Source: Cristatella mucedo
Lineage: Eukaryota > Bryozoa > Phylactolaemata > Cristatellidae
NCBI GenBank assembly: GCA_009760855.2
Contig: WPIO01000029.1
Span: 2,404,001-2,468,000 of the forward strand
Direction: 5' to 3'
Length of the DNA stretch: 64,000 nucleotides
Shown piece after piece: positions 1 through 48,044 of this stretch. The notes below the pieces were generated by a model that saw nothing but the letters and a program-made list of their open reading frames with translations, searched no databases and was not told where the DNA came from. The position numbers and the translations under genes are program-made. Every line of letters begins with the position of its first letter. Position 1 is the first letter of the stretch.

Positions 1-623
1 TTGACGGCTCCCCTATTTGTCCAGGCTTCTTGCTGTTTCTCTTCCTTGAGATATTTTGTGGCTTGCACCGAAACCTACTTTGGCTTTGAGTGAGCTGTAG
101 AAAACTCTCTAGAATAACAACTCCCAGGAGCATAGTCAAGAGATCGTTAAGGTACGGACCCTTCTAAGGGAAGGCAACAATTTTACCTACCCCAAGCCAA
201 TCGTAGCGGCAGCACTTCACTTTTTGGACATACCAGCATACTCGGCTGCATGCCGAGGGGGGCCGTGGTGCAGCAGCCATTTATGCCGTGAACTGGAAAG
301 CACCTAGTTGTTGAGTATGCTCATGGTTTCGTGAATTTATGGGCTAATGCAAGCAGCTACTTCTACACCGGTGTGACTGGCTTCATTGTGTGCAATACTG
401 CCACCGTGGTGCTGGGACACGTGTAGATCGGCACCCTTTTTCTGCTGGCGGCCCTTTTCGGTATGTCTTATCGTGAGCTAACTGGTCTCCGGTGCAGTGG
501 CACTGCTGCAATACCTTTGATTTGCACGCACACTCGTTAATGTGCACGTGTGTGTGTGTGTGTGTGTGTACGTGTGTGTGTGTGCACTTGCCGGTGCCGG
601 CTCACCGCTTTCTGGACTTATAG
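1..623 (+). other. Intron upstream of the first visible MROH1 exon
   Basis: No exon could be recognised. It contains a GT microsatellite (549-588) and otherwise nothing identifiable. Confidence 0.5.
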
Positions 624-16743
<16,120 letters not shown>

Positions 16744-16959
16744 GCTGTACATAACTCGCCGCCCGTGTGAAGCGAAGTGGCAGGCGTTTTATGTGCCGAG
16801 CGATTGCCAGCAGGGCACACATCAGCCCGAACTGTGGACACGCTGCTATAGCAAGCAGCTGCTCAACTGGTGGCAGGGCGTGCATGCTGAAGTGGGGCAG
16901 CAGCTGCCGGTGCTGCTCTGCCGCCACCGGCTGGGGCACGCACCGCTCGAGCAGGACAC

Positions 16960-17088
16960 TCACTGCTCAGGCGCCCTGACCACGGCCAGGACCTTGGCTA
17001 TGAGGTCCTGCTTTTTATCCTTGGAGCGGCACGGCACGCTCTTGTCTTTGAGGAAGGCTATGAGTGTGGCAGCATTGATCGAATCGAG
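16960..17088 (-). CDS. SAP-like small protein, exon 2
   Basis: The acceptor has a good pyrimidine tract (gcatttctcctgcag). It contains 42 codons plus TGA and encodes LDSINAATLIAFLKDK, RSKDKKQDLIAKVLAVV and the end RAPEQ. The composition and amphipathic pattern are typical of coding sequence, unlike the opposite-strand frames here. Confidence 0.65.
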   Translation of the reverse strand, partial: LDSINAATLIAFLKDKSVPCRSKDKKQDLIAKVLAVVRAPEQ

Positions 17089-20000
17089 CTGCAGGAGAAA
17101 TGCAAACAGTTATATCGCCATGCGATGAGTCGAGCTGCTGTGACGTCGAAGCGCAGTGTGGCGACAGATTAAAGTGGCACAACCGACAGATTAAAGTGGC
17201 ACAACCACTGTTTGCCTTTGCTTGCGTGCAGCTAACTATACTCTAACGTGCCGCTTGCCGCACGAGCAGCCCTTCGAATCTGTCTGCGATTCAGCCACAC
17301 AGCCCACGGCAGATGCTGCTTCATTAAAAGTTCACTTCAGCTCAGTAGTTAAAAGAATTGGAAAAGCGTATCTGTGACTCGATGGCTTAATGTGCTGTGA
17401 TGTGCTTGAGCACATGATGCTGCAGATGTCCGAGTCTGCTGGCAAGCAGCAGGCATGAACATCTGCAATTGACTATTCGCGAGGGTCAATGTCATAGCGA
17501 TTTGGTTGACCGAATTCTTTCAGTAATAGGAAGCCGGAGCGGCCCGAAGTGCCTGTAGGGTGCACGGCACCGATGCTTTCAGCATCTCGAACAGAAGCTA
17601 GCCAAACCAAACGGCATGGAAGCCTCCTATCCACACGTGCTACTGTTCTCAATGCTTGCATATGTTCCGGGTGAGTTTGCTCCTCTGACTTGAGCACATT
17701 GTATGCCCTCACACAGATGCCCTATGGTTTTCTAAAGACGTTTAATTAGCAAGGACTACTAAGCAAAAGTTTGATAAAGTCTACAACAGATCAGGATTGG
17801 CTGTCCATCGACGGGCATTCAGAGACTATTGTAGGTCCCACCAATTCATCCTTACTAAGGCTGCCAAGTCTAGCTTCTAAAAAAATCATTGTAGGATCAC
17901 AAGCACAATCCAATAGTGCTGATAATGCCGATCAACCACCTTCCTAACCACTCCCAGGTCAGCATGATTAGCAGTCTTTGCCGAAATCTAGCTGTTTGTT
18001 TTTATAGCTCCTTTGTCAGCAAGATAAGAGAGCCATCCCCCAAGGTAACATCTTCTATTCCGTATTAGGGGCCAGTGCAGCTCGGTAAGAGGTGGCTTAC
18101 TATGGCAGCAGAAACGTTCTCGAAAACTCTACATTCTGTCTATAACCTTCGTTTTGCACAGGCAAGGAAACTTGCACTTATGAGAGAGATCTATTCAACC
18201 TTTCCCTGATTTTGAATACCTGGATACAGGTGGTTGACCTGCCTGGTTGACCTATTATTCTTGACTCATTGACCTCACAGCTAAAAAGAGGCCAGCATTC
18301 TGTCAGTGGCAGCTGCTTGGTGAGCTGGGTTCACCGTAGGCATTGGGGAGTAGGCAGGTGAGTAGAAGCATTGAGCTCCTGAATGTGAGCATGTTCTTCA
18401 GAGGTTTTTCGTGGACCCTGTTTGACGTTATTCCGGAGCATCCCTTTGTTACCCGTTCTTCTAAAGCTGTACGTACAGCAACGGTTCACTGCTGAAACAC
18501 TTGCGAATGGCCCTAAATAAAATAGTAAAGAGAAAATTCCACATCAATGTCTACCATCAAGCCTGACCTCATCTTGGAGTTCAGCTCCCACTCTAATCAT
18601 GTGATTATGTGCTTATGCGTGCTGACACTGTGACGATGTGCTCATGCGTGCTGACACTGTGCATGCTGCCACTAACCACATTTGCATGCTAACCCTGTGC
18701 ATGTCACCCCTAACCATATTATTCATTTCGTTCGTTTTTTCAAGCATGATTTTACTTTCAATTGCATTTCACTTTACAGCAAATGTAAAGCGCCTTGAGA
18801 GAGATTAAGTTCTCTGAGGCCGCTTTATCAAGTGAATTATTATTATTATTATTATTATTATCAGACTCTTAGCTCACTAGACTTTTTACCTATCTACTGC
18901 TATCCTTGAGATGCCTAGATTACTCCCGCCATGTACAGCAAACAATACATTTGTCCCTAGCTTCAGGTTTTAGTCCCAGCGTCTTTAAACTAGGCCGTTG
19001 TCAAGCCGTTGCAAAAGAAGTCACTCACTGAGCAGGATAACCTGCGAAAAAAATATAATTCATTTGTATAGCGCCCCAAGAGAACTTAATCTCTATTCAG
19101 GAGCTTCACATATGCCTCCGGGCTCGAGCCCACTGCTATGGGAAAACCTAGTGTCTATCACTTGAGAAATTGGAAACCTTAATCCTCAAAATCTAGATTC
19201 GGCCAGCATATCTCCTGTAGCCTCTTCATGGAATCTTGGTGTCCTGTTCCAAAATGATCTTTCACTACACCTAGTCTTTGTACTTTCAGCCAAGTAACAT
19301 TACAAACATCGGACTTGGTTAGATAAGGATATCGGCATGTATTAATGGCATCTAGACATGTGTGATGCACTGCTGGCAGGAGTACCTGTCTGTGCAAGAA
19401 GACAGTTGCATCATACAGTTGCAGCAACTCTGCGGCAAGGCTTGTTAGTAAATGTAGCAAGTGCCACGCGTTACATTGCTTTTCACCGATCGGCATTGGC
19501 TCCTTATCAAACAGCTAATCAACTTTAAGGTTCTGGCATTCACTTTCAGGTCCCTCCATTCTTGTTTCAGCATACCTATCTGAAATACTTCCCAATAAGG
19601 CTAGACATCTAACCACCTACACCTCTGACATGGCTCGTTTAGTTGGCTTGGAGACCTTGCTTTTGTTTCTTATAATCTCAAATTATGGAACCCAGTACTG
19701 ACTGACTGCACACGTTTTTTATTACAGTCACTCGAATAGCTTGCCCTTTAGTTGGGCACGTGCCTTTCTAATTGGTTCCGAAGTCTTTACTGGTTCAGAA
19801 GAAGGTACTGATTTGAATAGACAAAGATCATCCGAGGAACCACTGAAGTATGGGGTACCTCAGGGCTCTGTGCTTCGTCCCATGCTTTTCATGGTTTTTA
19901 ATTTCTCTCTTGCCGATGTGATTGCCAGGCACAATCTGGGCTTTCACTTCTATGCAGATGAAACTCAGCTGTACCTTTGCTTTAATCCCTCCCAGCCCTC

Positions 20001-21782
20001 AGGCATATCGAATTCGCTCAACTCCCTTGCTGCATGTATTGATGACATCCGCACATGGATGGCAGCAAACTTTTTAAATTGAATGATGATAAAATCAACT
20101 TACTAGTTATGGTCAAACCAATTGTGTTTCAGAAATCTGAAAGCTTATCACTCACAGTCGGCTCTGCCAGCATATATGCTGTTGAATCTGCACGAAATCT
20201 ATGAGTCATGCTCCAAAGTTACCTTTCATTAGACGACTACATCAGCTCCATAGTCAAGTCTGTTTACTTTCAGCTACATAGCATTGCTAAAATTCGGGCT
20301 TGTTTAGACAGGGATACCACATCTAAATTAGTCTATGCATTTGTGACATCCAATCTTGACTTCTGTAACTCACTGCTTGCTGATCTACTACCCTGCGCAA
20401 TCAGGGGCTTACAGCTGGTGCTAAACTCTGCAGCTAGGCTTGTCTGTCGTGAGTGTTGCAGTTGCCACATCTCACCACTTTTCGCTGACCTGCACTGGCT
20501 CCCAATCAAGCAGCGTATCGACTTCAAGGTTTTGTCGCTCACTTTAAGGTCCTTTCATTCTTTAGCACCAGCCTACCTATCAGATCGACTTCCCCACCTG
20601 GCTAAGCACTGCACCATTCGCTTTTCGGAATCTAACCGTTTACCTACACCTAGTACGAACCCTAAATCCTTTGGAGATGGTGCCTTTAGTTGGTATGCTG
20701 CCAAAGCTTGGAACTCACTCCCGATTTGAATCATGGCATCCCCCTGACTTGATGACATTAAAAATGCATATTTTTATCACAAACATGTAGTGGGTCTATG
20801 TGATTCATCCTTTGTGTGCTTATGCAGGCTGACATCGTGCATGCTGCCACTAACCATACTTGCATGCTGACCCTGTGCTTATCACCTCTAACCTTGTTGT
20901 GCTTGTTGTTCATTGAGCATGCTACTGCTAACCATTCGATCATGCTTCCTTTACACCAAATGTAAAGTGCCTTGAAAGAGACTGAGTTCTCTGAGGCTGC
21001 TATAACAAATCTATGATCAATTATAATAATAATTATTAATATTATTAAGTTTTTCAGAGAACCGCTAATGGAGCTCCATTTGGTAGCTCCAGTGTGGGCT
21101 TGGGCCACAGAAGTTGCCCAGGTCCTCTCCTCCCAGTGAGTCTGTGGCTCCACAAAAAATGGTTACCCATATGATAAAAAAAGATGCATCAAAATTCTGA
21201 CTGATTCAACAGCTTTATATGTAAATGATATACATATTGTGTGTGCACGTGTGTGCGTGTTTGTGTGCGCAGCAGCAAGAGAACCGGTGGCTAACCAGGC
21301 CTTATGGAAATAACCCCACGGTTCGTTGTTGGTTATTTGCAAAATGGTTTGGCCTAGTGGTTAACGTGCTAGCCCGACCAAGGTTAAAGTGCAGCGCCTG
21401 AAAAGGCCACTAAGCCAAAGCATCTTGCAAATAGTCAGCAAGGAACCATGGGATTATTTTCGGATGGTACTATCAAACTTCGACCGAAAAGCCACCCGAT
21501 TAGCACTGCATTCATCAGATCCCGACATGGTAGTGGGCCTACTGCTCATTGCTCGCTGTGTAATAGCTGCCACACCATTTGTAAGCACCACTTTGGCCGA
21601 TTCTGCATGCGGTGGATTTGAGTATATTCATTGTGGCATTAGCTTGTTAGTCCCAGCACCAATATTCTATCATCTGGTTACAAGCCGAAAAACCTACCAT
21701 CGCTATCTAGGAGAGCATCGACTAGCTACAATCGAAAGTGTATGCACCCAGCTCTTGCTATGCGCTGCACAGGTGAACATCG

Positions 21783-21830
<48 letters not shown>

Positions 21831-21998
21831 CTCTCTCTCTCGCTCTCTCTCTCTCCCTCTCTCTCTCTCTTTCTCCTAACTACATGCCAAACAGCAGCTC
21901 CAACGGGCCAGCGAGACAGCTTGTACCTTGTTAAGTTTTGCAAGCTCTTCGACGTTGACCTGCTGCACCTGCGGCTTGTGGCGTGCTTTCTTAGGCAT
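16960..21998 (-). CDS. Small (66 aa) protein with SAP-like C-terminal domain, two exons
   Basis: Exon 1 is 21998-21927 (24 codons from ATG, donor aacaag/gtacaa). Exon 2 is 17088-16960 (acceptor tctcctgcag, stop TGA). Both junctions are phase 0. The joined protein starts with a basic MPKKARHKPQ tail and then reads VNVEELAKLNK + LDSINAATLIAFLKDK + SVPCRSKDKKQDLIAKVL, a helix-turn-helix pattern resembling SAP DNA-binding modules (short helix, glycine-poor turn, K-K-x-x-L-I helix). I do not recognise the family. Nuclear or nucleic-acid binding is an inference from the fold and the basic tail. The 4.8-kb intron carries a CT microsatellite and several LINE fragments. The gene starts 49 bp after the C18orf63-like stop and ends convergent with MROH1. 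An undetected internal exon cannot be excluded. Confidence 0.6.
17168..17195 (+). terminator. Candidate ATTAAA poly(A) signals for MROH1
   Basis: ATTAAA occurs at 17168-17173 and 17190-17195, once in each copy of a 22-bp tandem repeat (17162-17183, 17184-17205). No canonical signal is seen nearer the MROH1 stop. Confidence 0.3.
17640..18870 (+). mobile_element. LINE B-type copy, internally deleted and decayed
   Basis: The 5' part carries the endonuclease-RT linker (DALWFSKDV, FDKVYNRSG, RAFRDYCRSHQFILTKA). The RT is mostly lost, and the 3' UTR with the (ATT)n tail ends at 18839-18860. A 40-bp internal duplication (gcgtgctgacactgtg twice, 18615-18665) lies in the tail. It lies in the intron of the SAP-like gene, antisense. 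Confidence 0.7.
19049..19135 (-). mobile_element. SINE 1, 3' part only
   Basis: The tail and B box (gggctcgagccc) are present; the A-box half is missing. agagaacttaatctct is at 19079-19094. Confidence 0.7.
19150..19735 (+). mobile_element. LINE B C-terminal relic
   Basis: Degraded remains of the LINE B C-terminus (LHWLLIKQLINFKVLAFTFR and CLISAYLSE-like stretches), abutting a better preserved copy at 19741. Confidence 0.6.
19741..21050 (+). mobile_element. LINE B, RT to 3' tail, a few frame breaks
   Basis: [20 protein letters not shown], then YADETQLYLCFNPSQPS (the catalytic YADD is mutated to YADE), DFCNSLLADLLPC, LHWLPIKQRIDFKVLSLTLR and AKAWNSLPI. At 20080 a frameshift splits the frame. 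The 3' UTR ends in attattaatattatta near 21048. Confidence 0.85.
21345..21410 (+). mobile_element. SINE 1 relic
   Basis: The A-box segment tttggcctagtggttaacg and the gcgcctgaa motif survive; the B box is lost. Confidence 0.4.
21784..21874. repeat. (CT)n microsatellite
   Basis: CT repeat with CG and CC interruptions, about 50 nt downstream of the SAP-like exon 1 donor (reads GA on the transcribed strand). Confidence 0.95.
21927..21998 (-). CDS. SAP-like small protein, exon 1
   Basis: ATG at 21998-21996 is preceded by tcctag/gta, so an AG acceptor lies only 3 nt before the start codon. It encodes MPKKARHKPQ and VNVEELAKLNK; the donor is aag/gtacaa. Confidence 0.58.
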
Positions 21999-22046
21999 TA
22001 CCTAGGATGTGGCGAGTGCAACGAAACCATTACAGCGATCATTTGA

Positions 22047-41993
<19,947 letters not shown>

Positions 41994-42687
41994 TTCAAAT
42001 GGCGGCTCGTTCGACCCGTTGCAATACCGAACGAAGCAGCTCGCTGTGTAGCGGGGCTGCGTCGCGCGATTCGCCCGTCGCCGCTGCCGTCGCCTCCTCA
42101 CGCGTCTACCGTCTGCTCCGCATGCACTCGTTCGGCGGGTGGTCGGGTTCTTCGGCAGTTCACTTCCTGGACGCCGTAGCACCCTTCGGTACTGCGAACA
42201 GCGTAGTCATTATTGCGGTCGGTAGCGTCCAGTGCTTGTACTGCTTCGACGCTAAACACTACGATAACCGCTTGCGCTGCTAGTGGAGCCTCTACCCATC
42301 AGTCCGTTGACCAAAGATCTTTTCTGAAATCTTTCGGTAAGGCAGGTCTTTTTGATCTGCACCCAGACTCGACTGACAGCCTTGATACCCTCACTGATGC
42401 AGTGAACGTGACACTTATTTGTGCTCTCTGCGAGCACGTTCCGCTAAATTCTGTCCTTGTACAGAGTCGTGAAGATTCCTTTCAGTTCTCCAAAAAACTA
42501 AAAGAGATGCACTGTGTGAAGCGCAGGCTTGAACGCCGCTTTAAGAAGTTTCGCTCTGACTACGATCTGGCCAGTTTCAAAGACTTCCTCCCGAGTCGAC
42601 ACCAGGAAGCTTAGAAAATCCAGGGCTTCTTTTTTTCACTTAGAGATTGCACATATTTGTGCCTCCATAAAGCTAACTCATACTAAA

Positions 42688-42689
<2 letters not shown>

Positions 42690-42729
<40 letters not shown>

Positions 42730-42909
42730 CACTTGATAAAGCGCTCTCAGAGAACTCGATCTCTTTCTAGGCACTTTACATTTGCTGCAAATGGAAATGC
42801 AATTGAATGGTGAGTAATATCATGCTTGATAAACGACATGAATAACATGGTTAGGGGTGACATGCACAGGGTCAGCATGCAAATGTGGGTAGTGGCAGCA
42901 TGCACAGAA
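42690..42909 (-). mobile_element. LINE B 3' end nested in LINE A
   Basis: It begins with (taa)n at 42690-42727, then the LINE B 3' UTR in reverse orientation (atgcacagggtcagcatgc), stopping at 42909 inside the UTR. Such extreme 5' truncation is typical of target-primed reverse transcription. Confidence 0.8.
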
Positions 42910-43435
42910 GTAAATTTTGAGTCGCAACCTTTGACCTTGCTTAAGAAATTTCCTAGGTTTCAGTATGCGAAGCGGCTACCTTAATAAAGTTTAGTAAGAA
43001 GTGCTCACCTCCTGAAGATTCGATACCATCCACTCTCTGGTATTCACTGACAGAAAAGCTTAAACCAGCCATGACTCAGGTTTTTAATGCTTCGCTGAAT
43101 AACGGGATTGTTCCAAAGTCTTTTAAATCGACCACCGTTCGACTTATACAGCCTGCACTGGATTCAGAGGTTCTACCAAACTATCGCCAGTTTTCCTGCT
43201 TCTTTTTTGTCAAAGATACTCGAAAAATAATTGTTGCTTGTAGGGAGCTCGTAGGACGCATTAAAGGAGTGAGCTTTCAGAAAAATTTCAGTCGGGATTT
43301 ACGCGACACCGTTCCATTTAAGCTGCTCACATCTGAGTGACCAGCCACATCCTATGCAGCACCGAGGACGACGGTGTTACTTCCGTGGCCCTACTTGATC
43401 AATCAGCTGCGTGAAACAGACACTGAAAATATGAA

Positions 43436-43590
43436 AAATGCAATTCATTTGTACAGCGCCCGAAGAGAACTTAATCTCGATTTAGGCGCTTCACATAGGC
43501 CTCGGGACTCAAGCCCACGACCTCGGCCATCAAATACATTCACCTTGACCTCGTTCATGCAAGCACCTTAACCACTGGACCAAACCTGCG
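43436..43590 (-). mobile_element. SINE 1 nested in LINE A
   Basis: In reverse: ggtccagtggttaaggtgc, a B-box relic (gggcttgagtcccg) and gcgcctaaatcgagattaag. It interrupts the decayed LINE A RT. Confidence 0.78.
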
Positions 43591-45329
43591 CTAGAGATCA
43601 CGATATCCTACTTGACCGATTGAGATCAACTATCGGTCTAGCTGACGAGCCGCTGGCGTCATTCAAATCGTACTTGTCCGATCGTCTCCAATCGGTGTCG
43701 TGTGGTGGTCAAGTTTCATCTAGCAGACGAGTCACTTGTGGGGCCCCATGAGCGTTTGTTCTAGGTATACCGATGCGGCTACATGCATACCGAGCCTATG
43801 GGAGAAGCAATTCAGACCCATGAAATTGGCTCTCACCTCACCGCTGACAATAACCAACTGTATACGTCATTTAAACCATCGCAATCTGCTACAGCAACTG
43901 ATGACTGATTCGCTTGCCCTGCAGATATTCAATTCTGGACGTCGGCCAAATTAATTAAACTAAGCGACAATAAAACCGAACTCTTACCCATTGAGCACCC
44001 CAAGTGTGTGGCCGGACTAGGATATTTAGCTCTTCTAATTGGTGATGCAGTGGTGCGACCTTCAAAATGTGCTATGAATTTATGTGTCCTCTTAGATAAC
44101 TGCTTAAATTTTAAAAAGCTAACTATGAAAACTGCCTCCACAGCTGGCTGTCACGTTCGATCCCTGTCTACGGGATTAGGGATTATCTCACATCCTAGCT
44201 TGCTGGAAATTTAATTAGCTCGCTGGTTCTGCCTTGGTTACTGCAATCACATGGTGGCTGGGCTACCCAAAAAAGCCATTAAGACTCTGCAGCTCGTGAT
44301 GAATATAATTTTAAGGCTGATCAACAAATCCCAGAGGTTCAGTCATGTGTTTCCTGTGTTATTGCAAGTGTTCCCCTGCTGCAGGAGCTGCGATGGCTCC
44401 GGTTGATTAACGGATACAGAGAAAACAAATTGTACACCGACCCACAAGACCCGCCATGTCTGAGTTCCTTCATACCAATCGGAACTGCAGCACCAGTTTC
44501 AGCATCCTCGTTTCTTCATGTCCAGTATGGCAATAGATAAGCAGTTTCATTCTTCCACTTAAAGACCGTTCCGCGATCGACGCTTTTGCTCGGCAGGTCC
44601 TAGACTGTGGAACTCACGTCCACAACTCTAACCCACGACATCTATTCTCCAGCTGCCGACTGTGGCACATCGTGTCCAGTCACCCTGAGCTGATACTTCT
44701 ATGCGACTCGCTTCCTCGACTGCTTAGCTGACGCAGCAATGCTTCTTGCTTTCTCTCTGTTACGTGAGACGAAGCTTGCTGGGTACTGTATGCGTAACGA
44801 AAGCCGCTAGAGCTTGGATGGCGCTAAAAGAAAACTCTCCTGCATTACACTCCTTAGTCTTTGTGGCTTTTAGAGTTACAGACGAAGATATATACTTTCG
44901 CCGCCTTATGTATAACACTATGTAACACTATTGTAACAATGGCAGGGATTAACTTAAATTTAACCAATTTTTGATGAAGAAACTTGCTAATCCGCGTCTT
45001 GCGAGTCGCGTTTAGTCGGAGAGAATAACAAACTAGTCAAAATAGACGTGTATTTACTCTGAAGGCACACACAAATGACCGACTAAAAGGGTTCAGGAAT
45101 GAGTCGATGTTCTGGATTGGTTGCGGCTATACTGGAAATCTCCTTCTCGAAGAAGCCCCCCAAATATAATCGGCCAGTGTTTTTTTTCCTACAGCGCTTG
45201 GTAAAAAAAATTAAAATTTAAGTATATCCTGATAATTGCGACCACTTTGCATCTGTGACTAAGTTCATAGGATCTTCTAAAACATTTCTAGATGAGAATC
45301 AAGGAAATTGATTGGAGGGACATTGTACA

Positions 45330-46860
45330 TTTCACTTTAGCAAAGTTCTGTATGAAAACTTGAACTAGCTACACATATTTTCCAGCCTTGAGATTTCCAG
45401 AAAGGCCATGAACCACTCCAACGAAACTGTTCCAGGTCGCTTTTTTGTCCTATTAAGCTACCTGGCAAATTTGAGACGGTATATGATTTTCTGTGGTTAA
45501 GTTTAAGGAAATTTGGCGACATCCAGAATCGAATGTCTGCAAGGTGAGAATTCAGTTTCATGATAACAAAGCGAGTTTCTGTAGCGTCCCAAGAGAAATA
45601 AGTCCTACCCAGTCGCTTTCAAGAGAATCGTTAACAGAGGGTTGGCGACTCGCCCGATACATGAAAACTTGCCTTAGCCAGCATTCTAAAGCGGCACGAG
45701 AAAACACTCGTGGCCATCGGTTAGTAGAACTTCTGGTTAATTAAAATCACTGAGTCGTGCAAAAGTAAGCTCGTCAAGCTTAGCGGAGCAAAAAAGACAA
45801 GTTCACGGCGACAAAGAGGGAAGCTGACCGTAAAGATCGCGTTGCTAGCTCCGACTTTGATAATTAAATGTTTTGGCGGGTAGTGGCCGTAGCTGCAAAC
45901 GAGTCCATGGCTTTTTTCGTGCTAATGAACTGAAGGCTCGATCACCGTGAGATTTTGATTTAGTTCGAGGGAGAAGCGAGATGACAAGATGCTGACGAGC
46001 AGGCCGTTACGAGAGCACACTGGAGGAAGAATGACGTTGGATAGGTAGGCTGGTACAAGCGAGTGCAGTGTCCTGCTTGCCAGACTGACGATCTTTAAAT
46101 TGATTCGATGCTTGCTAGGGACCAAGTGAAGCTCAAACAATAGTGGTAGCTACGTCATTGACGACAGACCAGACGAGCAGCTGAGGTTTTTGTACAAGTT
46201 GCAAGCAGCTGAGGGTACATGCCGGGAGTCCTGAACAAAGGGCGCTAGTCAGGACAAATTTAGCGACGAAATTAAATAGAGACATACGCGAAGGAGGCGA
46301 GAAAAAAAGAGCGTGCAACGAGGCAATGTACGGAAATGATGGTAGTGAGGGAACGGGGGGGGGGAGGAGGGCTCCTAATCCGGTCAATGTTACGTGCGAA
46401 GAATTTCGAGAAACGCTCGGCTGTGCCACAGTGGAGTTCACTTATGTATGCTTCAAGTATGCTTGTTTATGAGCCGTTAAAAGACTGTCGCTAGTGAGCG
46501 TTAATATTGCGGGTCATTGACATGTAATTCCGCTATTTCTCTTTCTTGATAATCAACTAAAAAGGATTATTGTAACCTACAATGATCTTTAAATGCCATT
46601 CGGTGGATAGATAGTACCGATTTCTTAGGGGCCTTCTCAAGTCTACCTTTAATGTTCTTTGCTTTTCTAATGTCAGCCATGAACCAAAAGGCATCCCTTC
46701 GGGGGAGGCCTGTTGTTTGATCTGAGGGGCAAACTCATCAAGGACGTTGGCTTGCGTCGAGTTGCTGCATTGCATCAAGACGATAAATTGACCATAAATT
46801 ACCTCCACTGTACCTTTGCCGTCATTGCCACCAGCTGAACGGAGAAAAAATGTATACAAG
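45330..46860 (-). mobile_element. Decayed LINE, linker and C-terminal pieces
   Basis: The upstream part (46860-46560) encodes VLDEFAPQIKQQASPEGMPF and LEKQRTLKVDLRR, the linker typical of these elements. Downstream relics include NEIQLVPSKHRINLKIVSLA-like and LADIRFWMSPNFLKLNH segments in broken frames. Family assignment between A and B is unclear. Confidence 0.6.
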
Positions 46861-47959
46861 ATTGCTTAGCAGTAGTCAAGAAAAGCTTAAAATAAAAAGA
46901 GGTGTGGGCGACAACGGTTACTCTACTGTGTCAATTTTTAGAGATCTTCGAGAACAAAAAAAAGAGAAACCTTCCAGCATCGGTGATAGTCGAACAGTTC
47001 GTCGACTTCAGTCAGGTCTCAGTGATCGCGAAAATGCCAAGAGCTTCATCAAGTACTAGGCCGCCAGCAGCGTTAATTTTGCTGTGAGCGAGGCGAAAGC
47101 CATCAACACTCATCTTCCGCCATATACCTTGTAAATGAGGCCATTTAAAAAGCTTCACTCTACTATGCTTAGCGTGGTCTTATTTGCACCGCACCCAATG
47201 CCTTGCTTTAAGGAGAACCCGAAATATTACAAACTGAACGGCTGAGTCGCTTTGATTCTCGCCTCTGCTTTGAAGGTCGTGGTCACTTCTTCTTCTGATG
47301 ACCAGGAAATATACATTTTTTTATTCTGCAGCCAACGATAGTCATTTTCGAGGTGTTGAGTGCTGCATACGCTAAACCTGGCTGGCGCCTCGGGTATATA
47401 TATGTGAACACATCTTTAAAGCATTCAACGGGCGAGTAATTGCCTCTGCTAAGGCGCACCCAAAGCATCACAAGAGCAGCCAACTGCATCATTCTAGAAG
47501 CTTTTGGCTTTCTGTCAGCGCTTGGTCACAAATACGCAGAGAGGTTGAGAAACAGGCGAACTTTAGAAGTTTATAATAGCAGCATTGCTGACCCCGCTGA
47601 ATATATATAAGTAAATACCTCTAGCAATGAGCCGGCGCACTTCCAAACACTTCTTAAGGAAATAGTGATAGTGAGCATGGATTTTATTTGTTAATATGAG
47701 AGATGGAACAACGTACCCCCTTGAATTTGTTGATTACTGACCATTATTCTGTAATTCACTTGAAGATTGTCTCTGGGCGGGTAAAATGCTCGGCTTCGTT
47801 GGCTGGCAAGGTCAGTATAGCGCTGAGGTCACCGGCGATAACTTTTTCTGGGCTTTATTGTTACAATCGTGCTGTAACGGATTTCTCAATAAAGTACTTT
47901 GGCCAAAAAAAAGTGCTCTTAACGGTGCTAGACCTTGAAAAAGCGTGACTGGCTCTAAT

Positions 47960-48009
47960 ACAGCGGCGCCTCCAAGCACTATTAACAGCGGCGCCTCAAA
48001 GCACTATTA
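47960..48009. repeat. 26-bp tandem duplication
   Basis: acagcggcgcctc(c/a)aagc followed by actatta is repeated head to tail once. Confidence 0.85.
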
Positions 48010-48044
48010 GCCAGTCGAATATAGCTCCTCAATAAATAATTGAA

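Larger units (their letters stand above)
42285..44905 (+). mobile_element. LINE A, long decayed copy with two nested insertions
   Basis: The endonuclease-RT linker is at 42300-42614 (FGKAGLFDLHPDSTDSLD, ERRFKKFRSDYDLASFKDFL). RT relics include KCSPPEDSIPSTLWY, VPKSFKSTTVRLIQPAL and the Y..RVTCGAP region. The 3' block AGLGYLALLIGDAVVRPSK matches the 9.3-kb LINE A. The end near 44895 carries the LINE A tail (gagttacagacgaagata). A LINE B end (42690-42909) and a SINE 1 (43436-43590) are nested in it. It starts right at the edge of the C18orf63 promoter region. Confidence 0.75.

Noticed and set aside
17473-17712. 79-codon minus-strand ORF as an extra exon of the SAP-like gene
   Set aside because: It is antisense to the LINE linker region at 17640-17760, and the SAP-like exons join in phase without it.
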